The translations under genes and the position numbers were made by a program. This document shows, in pieces, positions 11,901 to 26,900 of a DNA stretch of 64,000 nt (the stretch's first letter is position 1; the number at the start of each line of letters is the position of its first letter). This DNA is from Posidonia oceanica. Taxonomy: Eukaryota > Streptophyta > Magnoliopsida > Alismatales > Posidoniaceae. The notes beneath the pieces were generated by a model that ran no database searches, had not been told where the DNA came from, and worked only from the letters and a program-made list of their open reading frames with translations. Location: assembly GCA_037176725.1 (NCBI GenBank), contig JAZBRS010000044.1, forward strand, positions 6,944,001-7,008,000. The letters run 5' to 3'.

Positions 11901-14900
11901 TCGTAAGGAACTTGCAGTGGCTATTTACCTCTTCAGCTTGAATTCTAATCATAGGTGATCTTAGATGCTGACAGTGTTCCTGATCTACAGACTGCTTTTT
12001 CAAAGGTGTTACGAATTTCTACAGGGACTCCTACTTCAGCTCCAGAACCGTCGACTATGGCTACCACTAGGGGACGTGGATGTGGAAGTCACCGGGTGGT
12101 GGTCGTGGTCGTTCCGACAGCGGAAGACGTCCAAAATGCTCACACTGTGGACGCTTGGAACATCGAGTAGACAAATGTTGGGATCTGATTGGCAGACCAC
12201 AGACAGCACATGTTACTACTGAGTCACCACTTGCGGCTTCGACCAGTGACGAACAGACTTTTACTGTATTTCAAGTTGACTATGAGCGGCTCTTACAGCT
12301 AAAGGTCACTGACTCCGCTGCCGCTGCTACACAAACTACCTCCTCAGGTACTAATGCTCTCCTTACATCTAGAAATTCTTCCTAGATTATTGATTCTGGT
12401 GCCTCCTCCCATATGTCAGGTACAAGAAATTTGTTTACTCATTTGTCTCAAATTTCTTATATTCAGTCTGTGACAATTACTGATGGCCGATCTTGTCCTG
12501 TCTCAGGTGAAGGAGTTGTGCAAATCTCTTCACAACTCTCTTGAAATGTCCTCTTTGTACTTGATTTTCTGTTAATCTTTTATCAATTAGCGCTATTACT
12601 AAACAGTTACATTGTTATGTAACTTTCTTTCCTTTCCATTGCACTTTTCAGGATTTGCAGACAGGAAGGAGGATTGGTTTGGGCTGTAAAAGAAGAAATG
12701 GCGTGTACCTGCTGGTGAGTGATGATATACCTCGAGGATTAGTATCTGTAGTATCCACGTTTGAGCCTTCTTCCTTGTGGCACTACCAGTTAGGTCATCC
12801 ATCCTATCAGAAGTTACGACAGGCCTTACCTTGGTGTTCTGTTTCTCAGTTTGATTGTGAATCTTGTCAATTAGGTAAGCACCATCGTGCTTCCTTTAGA
12901 CATTTGCATCTTGTATAGAGTCCTACTCTGTTTGAGTTGGTCCATTGTAATGTCTAGGGTCCGGCCAGAGTCCCATCAGTGTGTGCTCATCGATATTATA
13001 TAGTTTTTATTGATGATTTTTCGAAAGTGTCTTAGGTATATTTGCTTAAAGATCGTGGTCATATCTATGATGTACTCAGTTTGCTATCACTCCAGAAAAT
13101 TTGCGTACTCTTGAATTTGTCCGATCCAAAATTGCATCTTATTGTGCTTCATTAAGGATTATTCATCAGACCTCGTGTCCCCACACTTCCCAACAAAATG
13201 GGGACATAGAACGCAAGTATAGGCATATATTAGATGTTACTCGTACTATTATGCTTCATATGCATGTTCCAATGTTGTTCTCACTGCTACATACCTCATA
13301 AATAGAATACCTTCTGCTCCTCTAAAGGGTAAGGTTCCTCTCCGCCGTCTTAAGTCTGACACACATTTATTCACTTTACCCCCTCGAGTTTTTAGGTGTG
13401 TTGCCTTCTCTCTACTGGCCTAGATAAACTATCTCTTAGATCCATCAAGTGTATCTTTGTGGGATATTCTAGAACTCAAAGAAGTTATCGTTGTTTTTAC
13501 CCTCCTACTTGGTGATATTTTGTATCGACTGACGTCACTTTCTTTGAGTCCATATGCTATTCTGATGAGTCTCCACCACCTATTGAGTTTGTTCCCCTTC
13601 CATCTGTTGTTGAGCCTTAGGATGTCGACTCACCAGGTACCTCCACTGTGCATACGGAAGTCTCTCGTCCCTTGCAGGTATATCACCGACGTTAGACCAC
13701 ACCAGTGCCTCTCACGACTGAACCGGTCTCCTCTGCAGATGTAAATCCGTCTACCAGCCTTTTAGATCTTCCTATTATCCTTCATAAAGGTACTCGCTCT
13801 TCCACTGTTCATCCCATCTCAAATTTTGTTTCATATGACTCTCTACATCCTCGTTTCCGTAGTTTTACCTTGTTACTTTCTTCAAAGTCTATTCCCAGGA
13901 ATCATCAGAAGGCATTATCCCTTCCTCACTAGAAGACTGCCATGGATGAGGAGATCACTGCATTGACCGTTCGTGGCACTTGAGAGTTGGTGCCCCGCAC
14001 TGTTGGAGCTACAATAGTCACCTGTAGATGGGTCTACACTGTCAAGTACAAAGCAGACGACAACATAGACAAATACAAAGCCGGATTGGTTGCTCGTGAG
14101 TTCACTCAGACTTATGGTGTTGATTATGAAGAGACCTTCTCTCCAGTTGCCCATCTTAATTCCAACAGACTTATCTTGTCTCTTGCTCTCAACAACTCTT
14201 GGGATTTGTGTCAATTAGATGTCAAGAATGCATTCTTATATGGTGATCTGGCTGAGTCTGTATTTATAAAGCAACCTCCAGGTTATGTTGCTCAGGGGGT
14301 GGATCAAGTATGCAGACTGAAGAAGGCAATTTATTGTCTAAAACAAAGTCTCCGAGCCTGATTTGACGACTGTGTCCTTCCGACAGTATATGTTGATGAC
14401 ATATTGGTGACAGGCAGTGATACAAAAGGGATTACAGATATTAAAGCACATCTTCAAACTCATTTCGTCACTAAAGATATGGACAAGCCACGATACTTTC
14501 TTGACATTGAGTTCGCATATACAAATGGGAAGATGGCATTGTCCCATAGGAAGTATGTTCTAGATCTCTTACAAGAAACAGGTCTTCTGATGTGCAAACC
14601 AGAGAGTACTCCGATTGAGCAAACATCTGCCTTCTAGGACACTATTTCAGATTTGTTAGAAGACCCTGGTCAGTACAGAAGATTGATTGGGAAACTCATA
14701 TATTTGACAGTGACTCAGCCTCAGTCAATTGAGCCAGTTCATGCATGAGCCCAAGAGAATACACTGGACTGGAGCTCTACATATTCTATCTTATGTCAAA
14801 GGTACTCCAGACAGAGGTTTAGTCTACAGAAGAAATGATCATATGAAGATCACTGCCTACTCAGATTCAGGGTATGCAGGGGACCGAGGAGACAGGAAAT

Positions 14901-17900
14901 CTACATCTAGTTTCTGTACTTATGTAGGAGACAATCTAGTCACTTAGTGGAGCAAGAAGCAAAATGTGGTGTCAAGATCCAGTGCTGAGGCAGAATATAG
15001 ATCCATGGCTCAAACAGCGCGTGAGATGATGTGGATCAAGTCACTTTTGGTGGAGCTTGCTTTTGGTGTTTAACTACCCATGTCTATGCATTGTGATAAT
15101 CAAGCAACCATATTTATTGCAAAAGATTCGACCTTTCATGAGCGTACGAAGCACATAGAAGTTGATTGTCACTATGTGAGAGATCTAGTAATGAAGAGGA
15201 TTATTTCTACACCTTACATTCAGTTTTTAGAGCAGCTTACAGATATTTTCACAAAGGGATTAAGTGTTAGTGTCTTTGAGTCCTTGTGTACCAAACTGGG
15301 CATGATTGATATGTATGCTCCAGCTTAAGGGGGAGTATTAGAGATGATATATATATTTATATATGTGTAGTTAAACATTGTAGGTAAATGAGTTATTGGA
15401 TATCCATTTAGTCTAGGATTTCTAATCACTCCTATATATATGTATCTACACATATACAATAAGATATATCTCTTTTCTCTCTGTCTTTCACCTTTAACAC
15501 CATTATTTTGTTTCCTTCTAGCAAATCTTTAGAGCTTCTTTTCTCGATACTTTCCATAAAAACTAACTGACACATCCCTATACATGTGAATATTCTTTCG
15601 ACTCATATAAAAAAAGATGTCCAAAATTATTAATATTTGTATAGTAATAATACAACTCTGTTTCTTAGACTCCAACACAGTTGGTGTGCTTGTCTCCTTA
15701 GAACAAGTAGGCATTGGTACATCATACTCATCAAAACTAAATAATTAACAAACTAATAAAATTGCAAGTTCCAAAAAATATTTATGTTCGTCCATGTATG
15801 AATCTTATTATATATATATGGGATTTGTTTATGTGTGTTTATCAGTAAAACATAGAGAACATTTGTTAGTATTAGATGAAGATCTTCTGTATCAATAAAT
15901 ATAAAAGATTATAACTTATAATGGTTATTATTAAACTCTCGGACAGAGTAGACATACAACGTTCCACGAGGAAAAATGCTAGGCAGGACTTGTCAGATCT
16001 CTCAAACCGAAGAGCTTGCACTAATTGAAGTAAGTAACACTGGAGCTCTTCATCACCAGCTCTTTCAAGAACACTTACAGCATAAGCACGAACCTTTAGA
16101 ATGAAAGAAAACAAAGTCAATGAACCAGATACCCACAAAAATGATATAATAACACATCAAAAGAAATATAGCACAGAAATTTAAGAGCTAACCACAACTT
16201 TTAGTCGTAATTTTTTGTATATAGGACAAAAATAAGAGGATAAAAGTACTGAATACCCTGCCCTAAATTCATAACCACCTTGCAATGGTGCATGTAATTA
16301 GTTTAACTTGTGATTGTGAAAATAATGTTGAGAATATTTCATTTAGCTGAAAGTTTGGATAAAAATTTTGATCTAAATCATGATTATTCTATTGATAATT
16401 AACATAGATGTCTTTGAATAAATGAATTGCTGATATTTCCAGTTTTGAATATATTTTAACTGTCTCAGCAACACTGAGTCAATAGTGGCATATAGCAAGT
16501 TAGCAACAAGGTTCTTAGATAATGTTGAAGGCCTACCTTCCACTTATAAATAAAATTGGGTTTCGAACTTTTTTTATTGGGGTTGGAATTCCTATTGGTG
16601 CCTATAGGAAAAAATCCTATAGGCACCATAAGTGAGGGCAATATTAGCTCTTGGATGCATCCAAGGGTTGTGATCAACCCATCACAGCCCTAATTTCACC
16701 CTTCTTTCTCTCCTCACTCTCCTCGGCGGCGACAGCGGTAGCGACGGGCGGTAACGGCAGGCAGTGACGGCGAAAGGCAGGGGAAGAAGCAAGACTAGTG
16801 GCAGCAGTGGCGGCGGCAATGAAGGAGCCATGAGGTACATGAGGTACACGAAGGGAGGCCCGCGGTATACGAGGCAACAACGAGAATGAGGGAGGGGAGG
16901 TAGCAAACCCGCCTATCATCGACATGGAGCCCCAACAGCGGCAATGCCTCGAAAATCTCATACAAGTGGTGTCCTCTAGAAGAACAAGAACGACAGCGTG
17001 GCACCGCGCGGAAGGGTGGTGTTCTAACTGGACCACCGCGGAGACATGGAAGCTAACAAGAACTGCCTCTTCACGACGTCACGGAGGGTGACGAGGCAAC
17101 AGTGCACAGCGGGGAGGAGGCAGTGGTGCGCAGCAGGGTGCGCAGTGGGGAGGAGGCGGTGGTGCACGGTTGGGAGGGTGAGGGGAGAGAAGAGGAGCCG
17201 ACGATGGAGAGTGGAGGGAGAGAAGAGGGTGGAGGGGGAAGAGGGTAGGGAGAATTGATCCAAGGATTATGGTGATTTCTTTGGTAAAGTGCCTATAGGA
17301 AACACCCTGTAGGCACCAATAGGAGCACTTTTGTGTGTTTTTTTAATCCTTTTAGGTTAATTAATAACAATCCTCTTTACATGGAAACGGTTCCACAAGT
17401 GTAATCAACAGCTAAGCTAAGCTTCAATTCTTTCTCGGTTATTTAACGCTAATACAAGTTTAATTAAGATTTTGGACAAAACCAAAATTGGTAAAATGAG
17501 CACGAATTGAAGTCAACTACTTGACTTCTTTAATTTGGTAAATTGTTTGACAATATATGTAAAGACAATTCAATAGCCCCATTTGAAGTTAACATAATCG
17601 TGTGCATACCATGTGAAGACAGTTTTTGATGAGTTTTACCAAGACTAAGTATGGAACTACTATGCAATTTCTCTGTGATATTTGCCGTGCACATCTTACT
17701 CAGAATGATGGACAGGTCCACAGCTACTTGGTCAAGTGGCAAAGCATCCTAGTGGTTTAACAGGAGGTTGGGAGTACAAAGGCCACAGACAATATATATA
17801 ATTATAGGAGAGATCCAGAGTTTGGATTCTGGTTGGTGATTGGTGGTGGAGAGCTCAGACTAATTTTGCTATCTTAAAAAAACAACAGGGCAGAAGCACT

Positions 17901-20900
17901 ACTCACTTCTTCACTCTCAAAAACAGGAGAAAGGAGTTCCAGTGCATCAGTCACATCGATTGTTTCCCACCTTCCCATAAGATCAATAGCCTGCTTTGCC
18001 TCCTGTAAGTAAACATAGATGCCAACCTTTATTCAAGAAATGACAATGATAAAGCCTTTATATTATGAAAAAACTAGCAGAGATATCCAACTGGACATGA
18101 AGCAATTGAGAATTCCTTCTTTGCACATACCAAAAGCCAAAGTGACAGAAACCCTTGGTAAGATTAAAACACCACATATTTAACGAAAAAAATCAATTTT
18201 AATATATTACACATGCTGCGACGAGAGATTAACATAGTTGGAAACTTGGAACATAATTATAAGAAAAGAGGAGGAGAAGCTATGTTAAATTTTAAAAAAA
18301 ATCAGTAACATAAGCCAATGGTTTTCTTGATAAAACACTCAAAAAATCATCTGTTCCTGATTAGTCCTTCCTTCTTAAAGAGCATCTCGTTGAGATCTCC
18401 CCATATTTGCCTAAAACCCCTTCCTATTAATTAACCATCCAGTAACAGTGAAAAGTTACTTCATTATTGCCAAAAGTTAGCTCAAGCTAAGAAGTTATGA
18501 CATTACCGAACAGTCTTTCTCTCTCCCCCAGTTCTCCACTCCTTTAGACCCTTGTTAGATACAAATTGAACATTATACGAGATGGAAAATCTTCCTTGAC
18601 ACAGACTTGTGAAGCTTGAATCCAGGCACACTGTCTTAAGTTTGCCCAGCATATTGCTGCCACTATCAATGCCTATGCAGGTGTTGAATTTTGAGAACTA
18701 GTTATTGGTCCTCTAATCGAAAGATCTTGGACAGGAGATATTATTGTGCCTTTTCTTCCTTGTGTTAGTTCTTCAAATCATTTGAGTACTCCAAAGTTTA
18801 TTAAATTCACATCAAGATCTGGTGGGAACGAGAAAGATGGGCACATTTGACGAAGAGCAAGAATAATACAAAAAGAAAAAATCAAATGGGTGATTTGGTT
18901 AAATTGGAAGAGATTGAAAAAGGATATGGTTATTGAAGAACATAGGGAATGAGAGTTTTGGAATTGGACTGAATGTCTCTCTTCCTCACTCTTGCCAGTA
19001 CCATATATCAACCTTGTTATCACCAAAGTTCCAAATGTTAGTTTCATGTCGAACTTCGACAAGTTAAAAAACAGACACGTATCGGTAAAATATCGGCATG
19101 TCGGTATCATGTCGGTGGAAACACAGTAAAAAAAATTAACATTTGTTTAGAAAACTTCCATGTTAGTATCGTGTCGAAGTCATGTCGGTGAATTAAAAAC
19201 AAGACATGTATTGGTGAAATTTTGACTACAAATGTCGACATTTGGTACTATGGTTATCACCGCCTTGTAACTCATATTCCACCTCGTGCCCATCTGTCGT
19301 ATAAGCCATTTGGAGACTGGTTATCATTAGCTCACTTATACCAAGAGCTGATATTTGTAAAACAAAGCCAGGAAAGTATAGAAGAATGGTTATCTATTAT
19401 ATTAAAGGAACACACCACCCCATGGACCGGACTTTAATGAAAACCCCAAAATACCTTTTTTTCCTTTTTATCTAAGTCATGAATTAAGAATAATTAAGTA
19501 TTTTCTTTTCAAAATTTCACTTTTGAAATTTACTACGTATTAACTATCCAAAAAGCTCAAGAAGATAACCCATGTTCTGTAGCATACAACAAGTTTCAAT
19601 AATAAGAAATGTCATGTTTGTGCATTACTGATTATCAATCATAATAAACACAAAGAGAACCAAAATAGTAAACTTTTATATTTTTTGAATTTAGGTTACC
19701 ATAATCAACCGTAACTAGGTCCTATAATTTCTCAATCATAATCCTCGATTAGTTATTTTAACATTTAAATTATTATCTTGCATCACATGCAAATAATAAC
19801 AAAAGTGATTATCATGGGTGATCAAATTAATTTTTTAATTTAAAAAAAAATAATTTTATACCATTTACAATAATAATTCCTAATTCTAATTCATCTTCTC
19901 GATATTTACAAATTTATAAAAAATCAAGAACAATCTTTTAATTTTAAACCTTAATCCTTTTATCTTATATTAAGAGGGCAAATAAGTGTAATCTACGTTA
20001 TTATTCTCTCTTCTATCTTTTGTACCTATTACATTAAAAGGCTCATGAGTAAAAAAAATCAACCCACATTTGTTCAAAAAAAATATTATTATTTTTCTCA
20101 GTAATTTTAAAAACTAAATTTGAACACTTCTTAAACTTGAATTTATGAAAGGAAGTTGTGGTGGTACCAAGAAAGGGAATGAGGAAAGGAAATGAGCCTC
20201 AATGACTTAAGGAAGGGTACTTGTTTTTTTTTTGCAAACAAAATATAGTTTGCACAATAGAGAATATTGATAGGATAAGTTAACGAGCTTAAAAGTTATT
20301 TAAATATATCATGGAATTCCAAGGAGATGCTATAGATTACTCTTCTAAAATGAAGGGCACGAGTCAAAGAATAATAATTCAAGATGAAGGAGTCGTGGGG
20401 TCGTCACCTATGCACATAAAATGATAAAACCTAACAGGATGAGGATAAATTCAATAATATCAATTTTCTCACATTTGAATAGTTTTTACAGTACATAGTG
20501 ACATTAGGTTTATGATCATATCCACTTGGCAATGAACTTGTTGAAGTTTTGGATAGAAGAAAGACTCGAGAAAATTGATTTCAAATAATCAATAACTTCA
20601 ACTACAATACTGACATTGGTGAAATAAGTTGCAATAGAAAGTAACCATAATGCACAGATGTAATAAATGAATACCCATAAAAAAATCTTGCTGACCTGAA
20701 CATCACTCCATTCAACACATCTAAGAAACTTGGTGAGGGCTTTTTTCTCTGACATCAACGAAAACCGGAACTTCCATAATAGTTGCCGCTCATCACCACT
20801 CAAGGTGCGTGTTGGAGGATATTTCAAAATTCTTTGTATTGACCTTTATACAAGTCGTAGATTCATATAATTAATAAGAGCAATAAGGTTGATTCTAAAA

Positions 20901-23900
20901 TCATATGATATATTGCAGGATAAAATTTACAAAATGATAAAACTACTAAACTCAGAAAGAAAAATATATAATAATTTCAAAACAGAAATCCTGACCATGT
21001 TAGTAAGTAAGATAATGGTTGATGATAAATAAACTTTAGCCTGCCATCACTTTCCACCCATTCAAGAACGTACTGGTGTAATTGCTGCTGAAAATATGGA
21101 AGGCCATGCAGAAGTAATCTACAGTGCTAACTACATCCCCGGTTATCGACAAGAAAAATAGTCAATAATGCTTATACTCTACAAAGGAGTATCTAAAGCA
21201 ACAACAAAAAAGACACTCACGGTAATAGCCTTGATAAGAAACTAGAATAACTTAATGATGATGTTAAGAGAAGAGATTTAAAAATATAAAGGTTTAAGTG
21301 AAATAGAAAGCTGAATTGACTCAATGAAGAACTAAAGCCACTTACAAACAAAAATTAAGATCTTTGCGTCTTTATAGATACAATAACAATGTATCAAATT
21401 TATGATTGGTGTCCAAATCCTGGGATGATTGGTGGCCAACCACAAGGGTTCATGGTCTAGCCAGAATAACCTCACCTCATGTGTCTCTGTTGAAGACTTC
21501 AAAAGAGGATATTGATTGAGGGTCCCATCTATGCAGATTTGGGGTGATGTGGTTTATTTTTAGATGGACTTGTCTAACACTGTTGTAGGAGGCAGGAGCA
21601 AAAGGGAGGCAAGGCTTTAGGAGAAATTAAGACCAACACTAGAAGAACAAAATAGAAATGGCATGCATGACATGATCCAAATGACAAGTAGGAACTTTCC
21701 AAACCTACCTCTTTTCATTTTGACTTGGTTTTAGATCCCTGTCAATGATCCCACGTGCCAAACTCCTTGCAAGCTTCAGTTGCTTGTGTTCGCAAGGATT
21801 TATTCTTCCTACCTCAGGGTCCCATACAGTGACAAGTTCATTTGTTGAAGTTACAGGAGATGGAGAAAAGAAATTGGCCCCTGCTTCCTACAGGTCAACA
21901 AACTATAGTTCATTTGACTAGAATCTTTAACATTTTCTAGGAACAAACATTAAGACACAGACATTATACAAAATCACACACAATTTATCCTTGCAGAATA
22001 TTACTGAAAAGAATAACAATATCAGAAAACAAATTTGTAGACATGAATAGAAAGTCAAAAAAGTTGTTTCAAGCTTGATTATAAGTGCTAAGATATAATT
22101 TTGACTCAAAAAAAATTGTGGGACACCATAAGAAGAAGGATGTGGTTATCTTCTCTTTCTTTTTCTTTTCTTTTTTTTGCGGTAAATCAGTATTTTATTG
22201 AAAACCGATAAAAGGAAATACAAAGATGAGAGGCTTATCAAGAAAATATGCCACAGAAAGAAAAAGGACAACAGACAGAGTAAACCAAAAGACTAGACTA
22301 TCAAGAAACCAAGAAGCCAATCACAAACAAACACATCAGGCTCATCAAAGAAACCACTCTATCCCGAACATTCTCAATCGTCTGACATTTGTCCCGGAAG
22401 ATGCGATGATTTCTTTCAATCCATCTCGTCCACCACACAGCATTTGGGAGAGTGCTCCAGATCTTCCATCGTCGTCATACCCATCTCTATCATAGCCTCC
22501 AAGCTTCCCAAAAGGACTTTGAGGATTTCCCCCAAGTCTAATCAAAAGTCTCTTCTCCAGGTAAAGAGCGCCACCATCCACACATAGTCCCACACTCCCA
22601 TAAAAGGTGACAAAGATCCTCAGACATTGTACCGCAGAAAACACATCAACTAGCAAGTTGAATGCCCCGTCTTTGTAAAGCTAAGTCGGTCAACACCCCG
22701 TCATGAAATATCTGCCATGTAAAACCCTGGATTTTCAATGGCATCCTATTGTTCAAGATCTGAGAATAACATCCCACTCAAGCTCCTTCATAAGTCAAGA
22801 TCGAGAATAAAGATGACACTGAGAAGTTTCCATCCTTGACCCACAACCACAACTAGGTGCGGAAAGGTGTCACATCTTCCAGCACAGCAAGCGTAGAGAC
22901 AAAGTCCAAGGCTTCCCTATCCATGAGATCCCTTCTAAATCTCAAATTCAATACAACCCAAAAGGCAATCTCAGAAAACACTCCCCTATACTAGAAACTG
23001 GTTGTACAAAAAGAAGGGACAAACTAGGAAATAATGGTCTCAGAGGTATGGAGTCAACCCAGAGATCCTCTCAGAACCTAATTCAATCCTCACACCCAAC
23101 TGACAACCTAATCTCACACTCCGTAATACCCTCATCTTCGGGAATCCCACCCCATACTGGAGAAATCCTCCAAAAATGTCTTCCCACTTTACCCACAACA
23201 CAACCCTTGTATCATTTCCCAACAACTACTTTCCTCAAGAAAGGCTAAGAAAAAAGAGCCACAAGGGGTGACAGACCAAGACACCAAATCCACTTGCCCA
23301 GTAGCGTAAGATTGAAAGAGCGAAAATTTCGCAACCCTGACTGCCCTTCCAAAAGAAATCCCACTAGAGCCACTCCAATCTCCCCACCACAAAGACAAGA
23401 ATCCGAAAAATTGAGGGAATACACAGGTAGATTAGATAGCACATAGGTTATCAAGGTTAACCACCCCTTAAAAGACAAAAGTCTCCTCTTCCACCCTACC
23501 AGCCGTTTCTCAAACCTTTCGATAATTGGGAACCATTCAGCTAGCTTTCCTGATCCGCGAACCTAAAAGACGGAGTCCCAAATACCTAATCAGGAATCTC
23601 CCACCCTACAACCAAGATGTGGTTATCTTCTCATACAGTAGCACAATGGCACACGTGTAAATTTGAGAATTATGTATTTGAAATTAGCCAAATAAGCCTT
23701 TATCTGCATTTGAACAACTTATGGGTTGAAGATAGAGAGCACACGCTTTTCGTTTTGATTTTAAAGCATCCCAAATTCAACAGTTTGCTAAACAGAAAGT
23801 GTGCATAAATGATCATATTGGTTATAAATTGCTTTCACACAAGTCATAAAAAATCATAAAGAAGAATAACCACATAGATTGATGCACAAGTTAAGCTGGA

Positions 23901-26900
23901 TCTAAGCATTTGGAAGTTTTACTTGATGGTGGAGATAAGTCGAAGTAGTAGTTACTATGTTGCTTCAAAACCCAACGAATTGGGTGAAACTTTAAGCTTC
24001 AAGTCTGAGAGGGTTGGATCCATGATCAGGGAAAGTAGAGGTTTGGATTTTAGGGATGCCAAAATGGTTAGTTGGACTAGTCAATCGGGCATATAGAATG
24101 AATTTGTGTCTCCCAATACAGCCAACCCCCTTTAATGGTGAACAATGGTGGATTTTGATCAACTGATTTGTGCCTCCAAGACAAATGTGGTTAGTAATAG
24201 GTGGGAAGAAAACTGATGAAATTTCCAAGAGTGTGTGGTGGGTGATCCAACCATATGTCACTTTGTTTCCAAGGCCAGAAATTGGTTTAGCTAAATGAGA
24301 AAGAATTACTGGGAAATATGTAAGTGATGAAAATAAGGTTTTGAGGCAACACCTTGTGATGGTCCAGCTCCATAGTGTAAATATCATAAGACAGGTATAG
24401 AGCTTCCCTCAGTTAAAAATGTAGAAGTTATTCATAGTTTGTTTTGAAAATCTAACTTTGTCAGAATATAATCAAACTAGTCAAACAACAATGAGGACAC
24501 ACTATCAATTCCTAAAAGGTATACGATGAAGTGTCAAATGATAGCAATGGAAGGAATGGATGTCAAGCTTGTATAAATGTTGAAATATAATCAGAATATA
24601 TTAAATCAAAACAAATTACCATCCACAACTCAAGAAAAGAGGAGTGCTTTTTAAGGCATGTGCACATATTAAAAGGTTAAAAAGAATAACCTAAAACCAG
24701 ATTTAGTCAAAGATAAATTCAAGATGAAGAGATACAAATTGTACAATTTGAAGGAGAAAGTGGAATAACTGTTCAAATACTAACCTGAAAAACCACTCTG
24801 TGCTCAAAACTACAAAAGTCAACAAGTAAGCTTAAGTGAGAAGTTTCACGCTCTTTTTTCTTGATTTCTTCAATGGCTCTAAATGAGAGGTTGTCCAACC
24901 AATCTATCCGCTGGATTTGACCTCTTTCATACTTATTAACAAGTTTTTCAAGACGCTCCAGCTCCCTGCGCTCATGTCTAGGAACCTGGTCAAATATAGA
25001 AATACAAAGAATATATTTCAGTTCAAACCATTAAAAAAAATACTTAGACTGACAAAATAAAATGTCAGGATATGTAACAGTTAAGACAGTGTTTAGCACC
25101 ATTGAATTTATAAAAACAGAAACAGATATAAATAGTGCGAATTGCACCTACTTTTCCAGGTGTTGTTGATGGAAATGATCCATCTGATTCTTTTCCTTGC
25201 CAGAGGCGGAGCTTCTGTTTTCCTGTTTTCAGTCTTTTTTTCCTATTAAAAAGAAGAACAGTTGTTCCTCCCACTAAACGATCATCTGTTCTGCAAGATA
25301 CATCCCACACCTACAGGAATATTAAAAACAATATGTGAAAGGATCCAGTGGTGAGTGGATATGAAATGAAGCAAATAACTAAGAAAAAAAATACTGATAA
25401 GCCCCAAATATTTTGCCCTATTCACAATTTAGAGTCCGTGTTTTGGAAAACATCAACTTAGGGTAACACTGTTCTAGTTCTTAGAAAACGTCAATCCTCT
25501 GTTCCCTCCAATCGACATGTACTGTCAACTGAGATCATAACCTTTTCTTTTTTGTTATTACACCCGATATAGAGACCCATTACATTGGTCAAACAACAAC
25601 TCATAGGAAGACAAACCATAAATTAAACATGAAATAGAGAAACCTGAAACCCAAAATAATCCCAATAAGAAACCTGAATCACACAAAAAACTGACAGGAT
25701 CCAGTAGCTCTGATCTTCCAAATTAGGTTTAACTCTGTCAGGCCATGATGATGACAAGGAAGATTGAGATGACAACATTGGACCTTCAGGTGACTCCAAT
25801 CTAGGGTTTCACTACAGCTAAGAGATAAAAAGGAGACAGCCGGAAGGACATTTAGGGTTTCAAATCTTCTACTCTAATCGAGACATGAGTTGGAGCAACC
25901 GGAATAATTGGGCAAGTTTTGGCATCAAGAATAGCGAATGACGGTCAAGTTGCAGTACTTTGAATACTATTTTGTGTCCATATCTACCAGATATTATATT
26001 ATGCCCAATAAAATATGATATGGTTATGTTTCATGAAAATTATCGTCACATTATAGGTGGTCTAGATGATATTTTGCCCTTATCCACCAGATCTACAACC
26101 TATATAGGTTCAGGTTCATAAACCCACAAACACACACTTAGGGTACATCAAATGACTATGAAACACAGATACTTCTAGATTCTTCATCATGTGAGGTGAC
26201 CTTATTGGAAAATTTTTATTTTGGATACTAGGTAACACTTCTTTTGAACAACATGCAAAGAATGTCCTCGCATAATTTTCTAAAAGGTTAATCAGCGAAA
26301 CCATACTTCACAATAATTGAAAAGACAAAAGATAAAAAGATGTTACTGATCAACGATAAATCTCCTTATATAGGAGACATAGTAAAAGTAGATAGTGAGT
26401 TTACGGATCACACATCCATATACATCAACACTTATATAATTGTGTGTTTCGTCGTCCACTTTCTTCGTTACATATATGCCCTTCAAGTTCAGCATTTTAC
26501 AAATGGTACCATTTTCAGCCCAAGTTTTTGTGGTTTTTGTTCTTTTGTTTCGAAAACAAAAGGTTATTTCTGGTGCTGTTGAACATGCTTATCTGACAGC
26601 ATGTAACACCTTTGTCGCCTTCTCATTTACTAACATGTGCTTTTCTAGCGGAATTGCTGTTACGTCGTCCACTAATTTAATTGTATGTCCACTGCAGTGC
26701 CTCACTTCGCTCCAGAAACAAGATTTTGTGATGTTTGCCAGTTATCAAGGTGAAAGGTGATGCCAAGGCGACAAGCCTAAAAAATGCCAGATTTGAGGGA
26801 CAAGAGGCGAGGCACCATCCCGATTGAAGCAAGGCAATGATTTAAAAAATACAATAAAAAATATTATATAAAAACAAAGAGTCAGATGAATGATAATATC

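Larger units (their letters stand above)
10799..15499 (+). mobile_element. Full-length Ty1/copia retrotransposon (element A), TSD CCATT, inside VPS34 intron 9
   Basis: The 5' LTR 10799-10966 and 3' LTR 15336-15499 are flanked by the perfect duplication CCATT (10794-10798, 15500-15504). The primer-binding site TGGTACCAGAGCC follows at 10967-10979 and the polypurine tract AAGGGGGAG precedes the 3' LTR. The domain order gag, protease, integrase, RT, RNase H is that of Copia. Short LTRs and a 4.7-kb length fit the Ale/Retrofit-like group (inference). The LTRs differ at around 14 sites plus an AT-repeat indel. The 3' LTR starts TA instead of TG. Confidence 0.95.

Noticed and set aside
16674..17036. 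120-codon minus-strand frame
   Set aside because: It sits in the GC-rich cargo of an inverted-repeat element; low-complexity, overlapped by other frames, no recognisable domain.
23992..24387. 131-codon minus-strand frame in VPS34 intron 5
   Set aside because: No family recognised and no splice pattern joining it to VPS34; kept as possible old repeat only.
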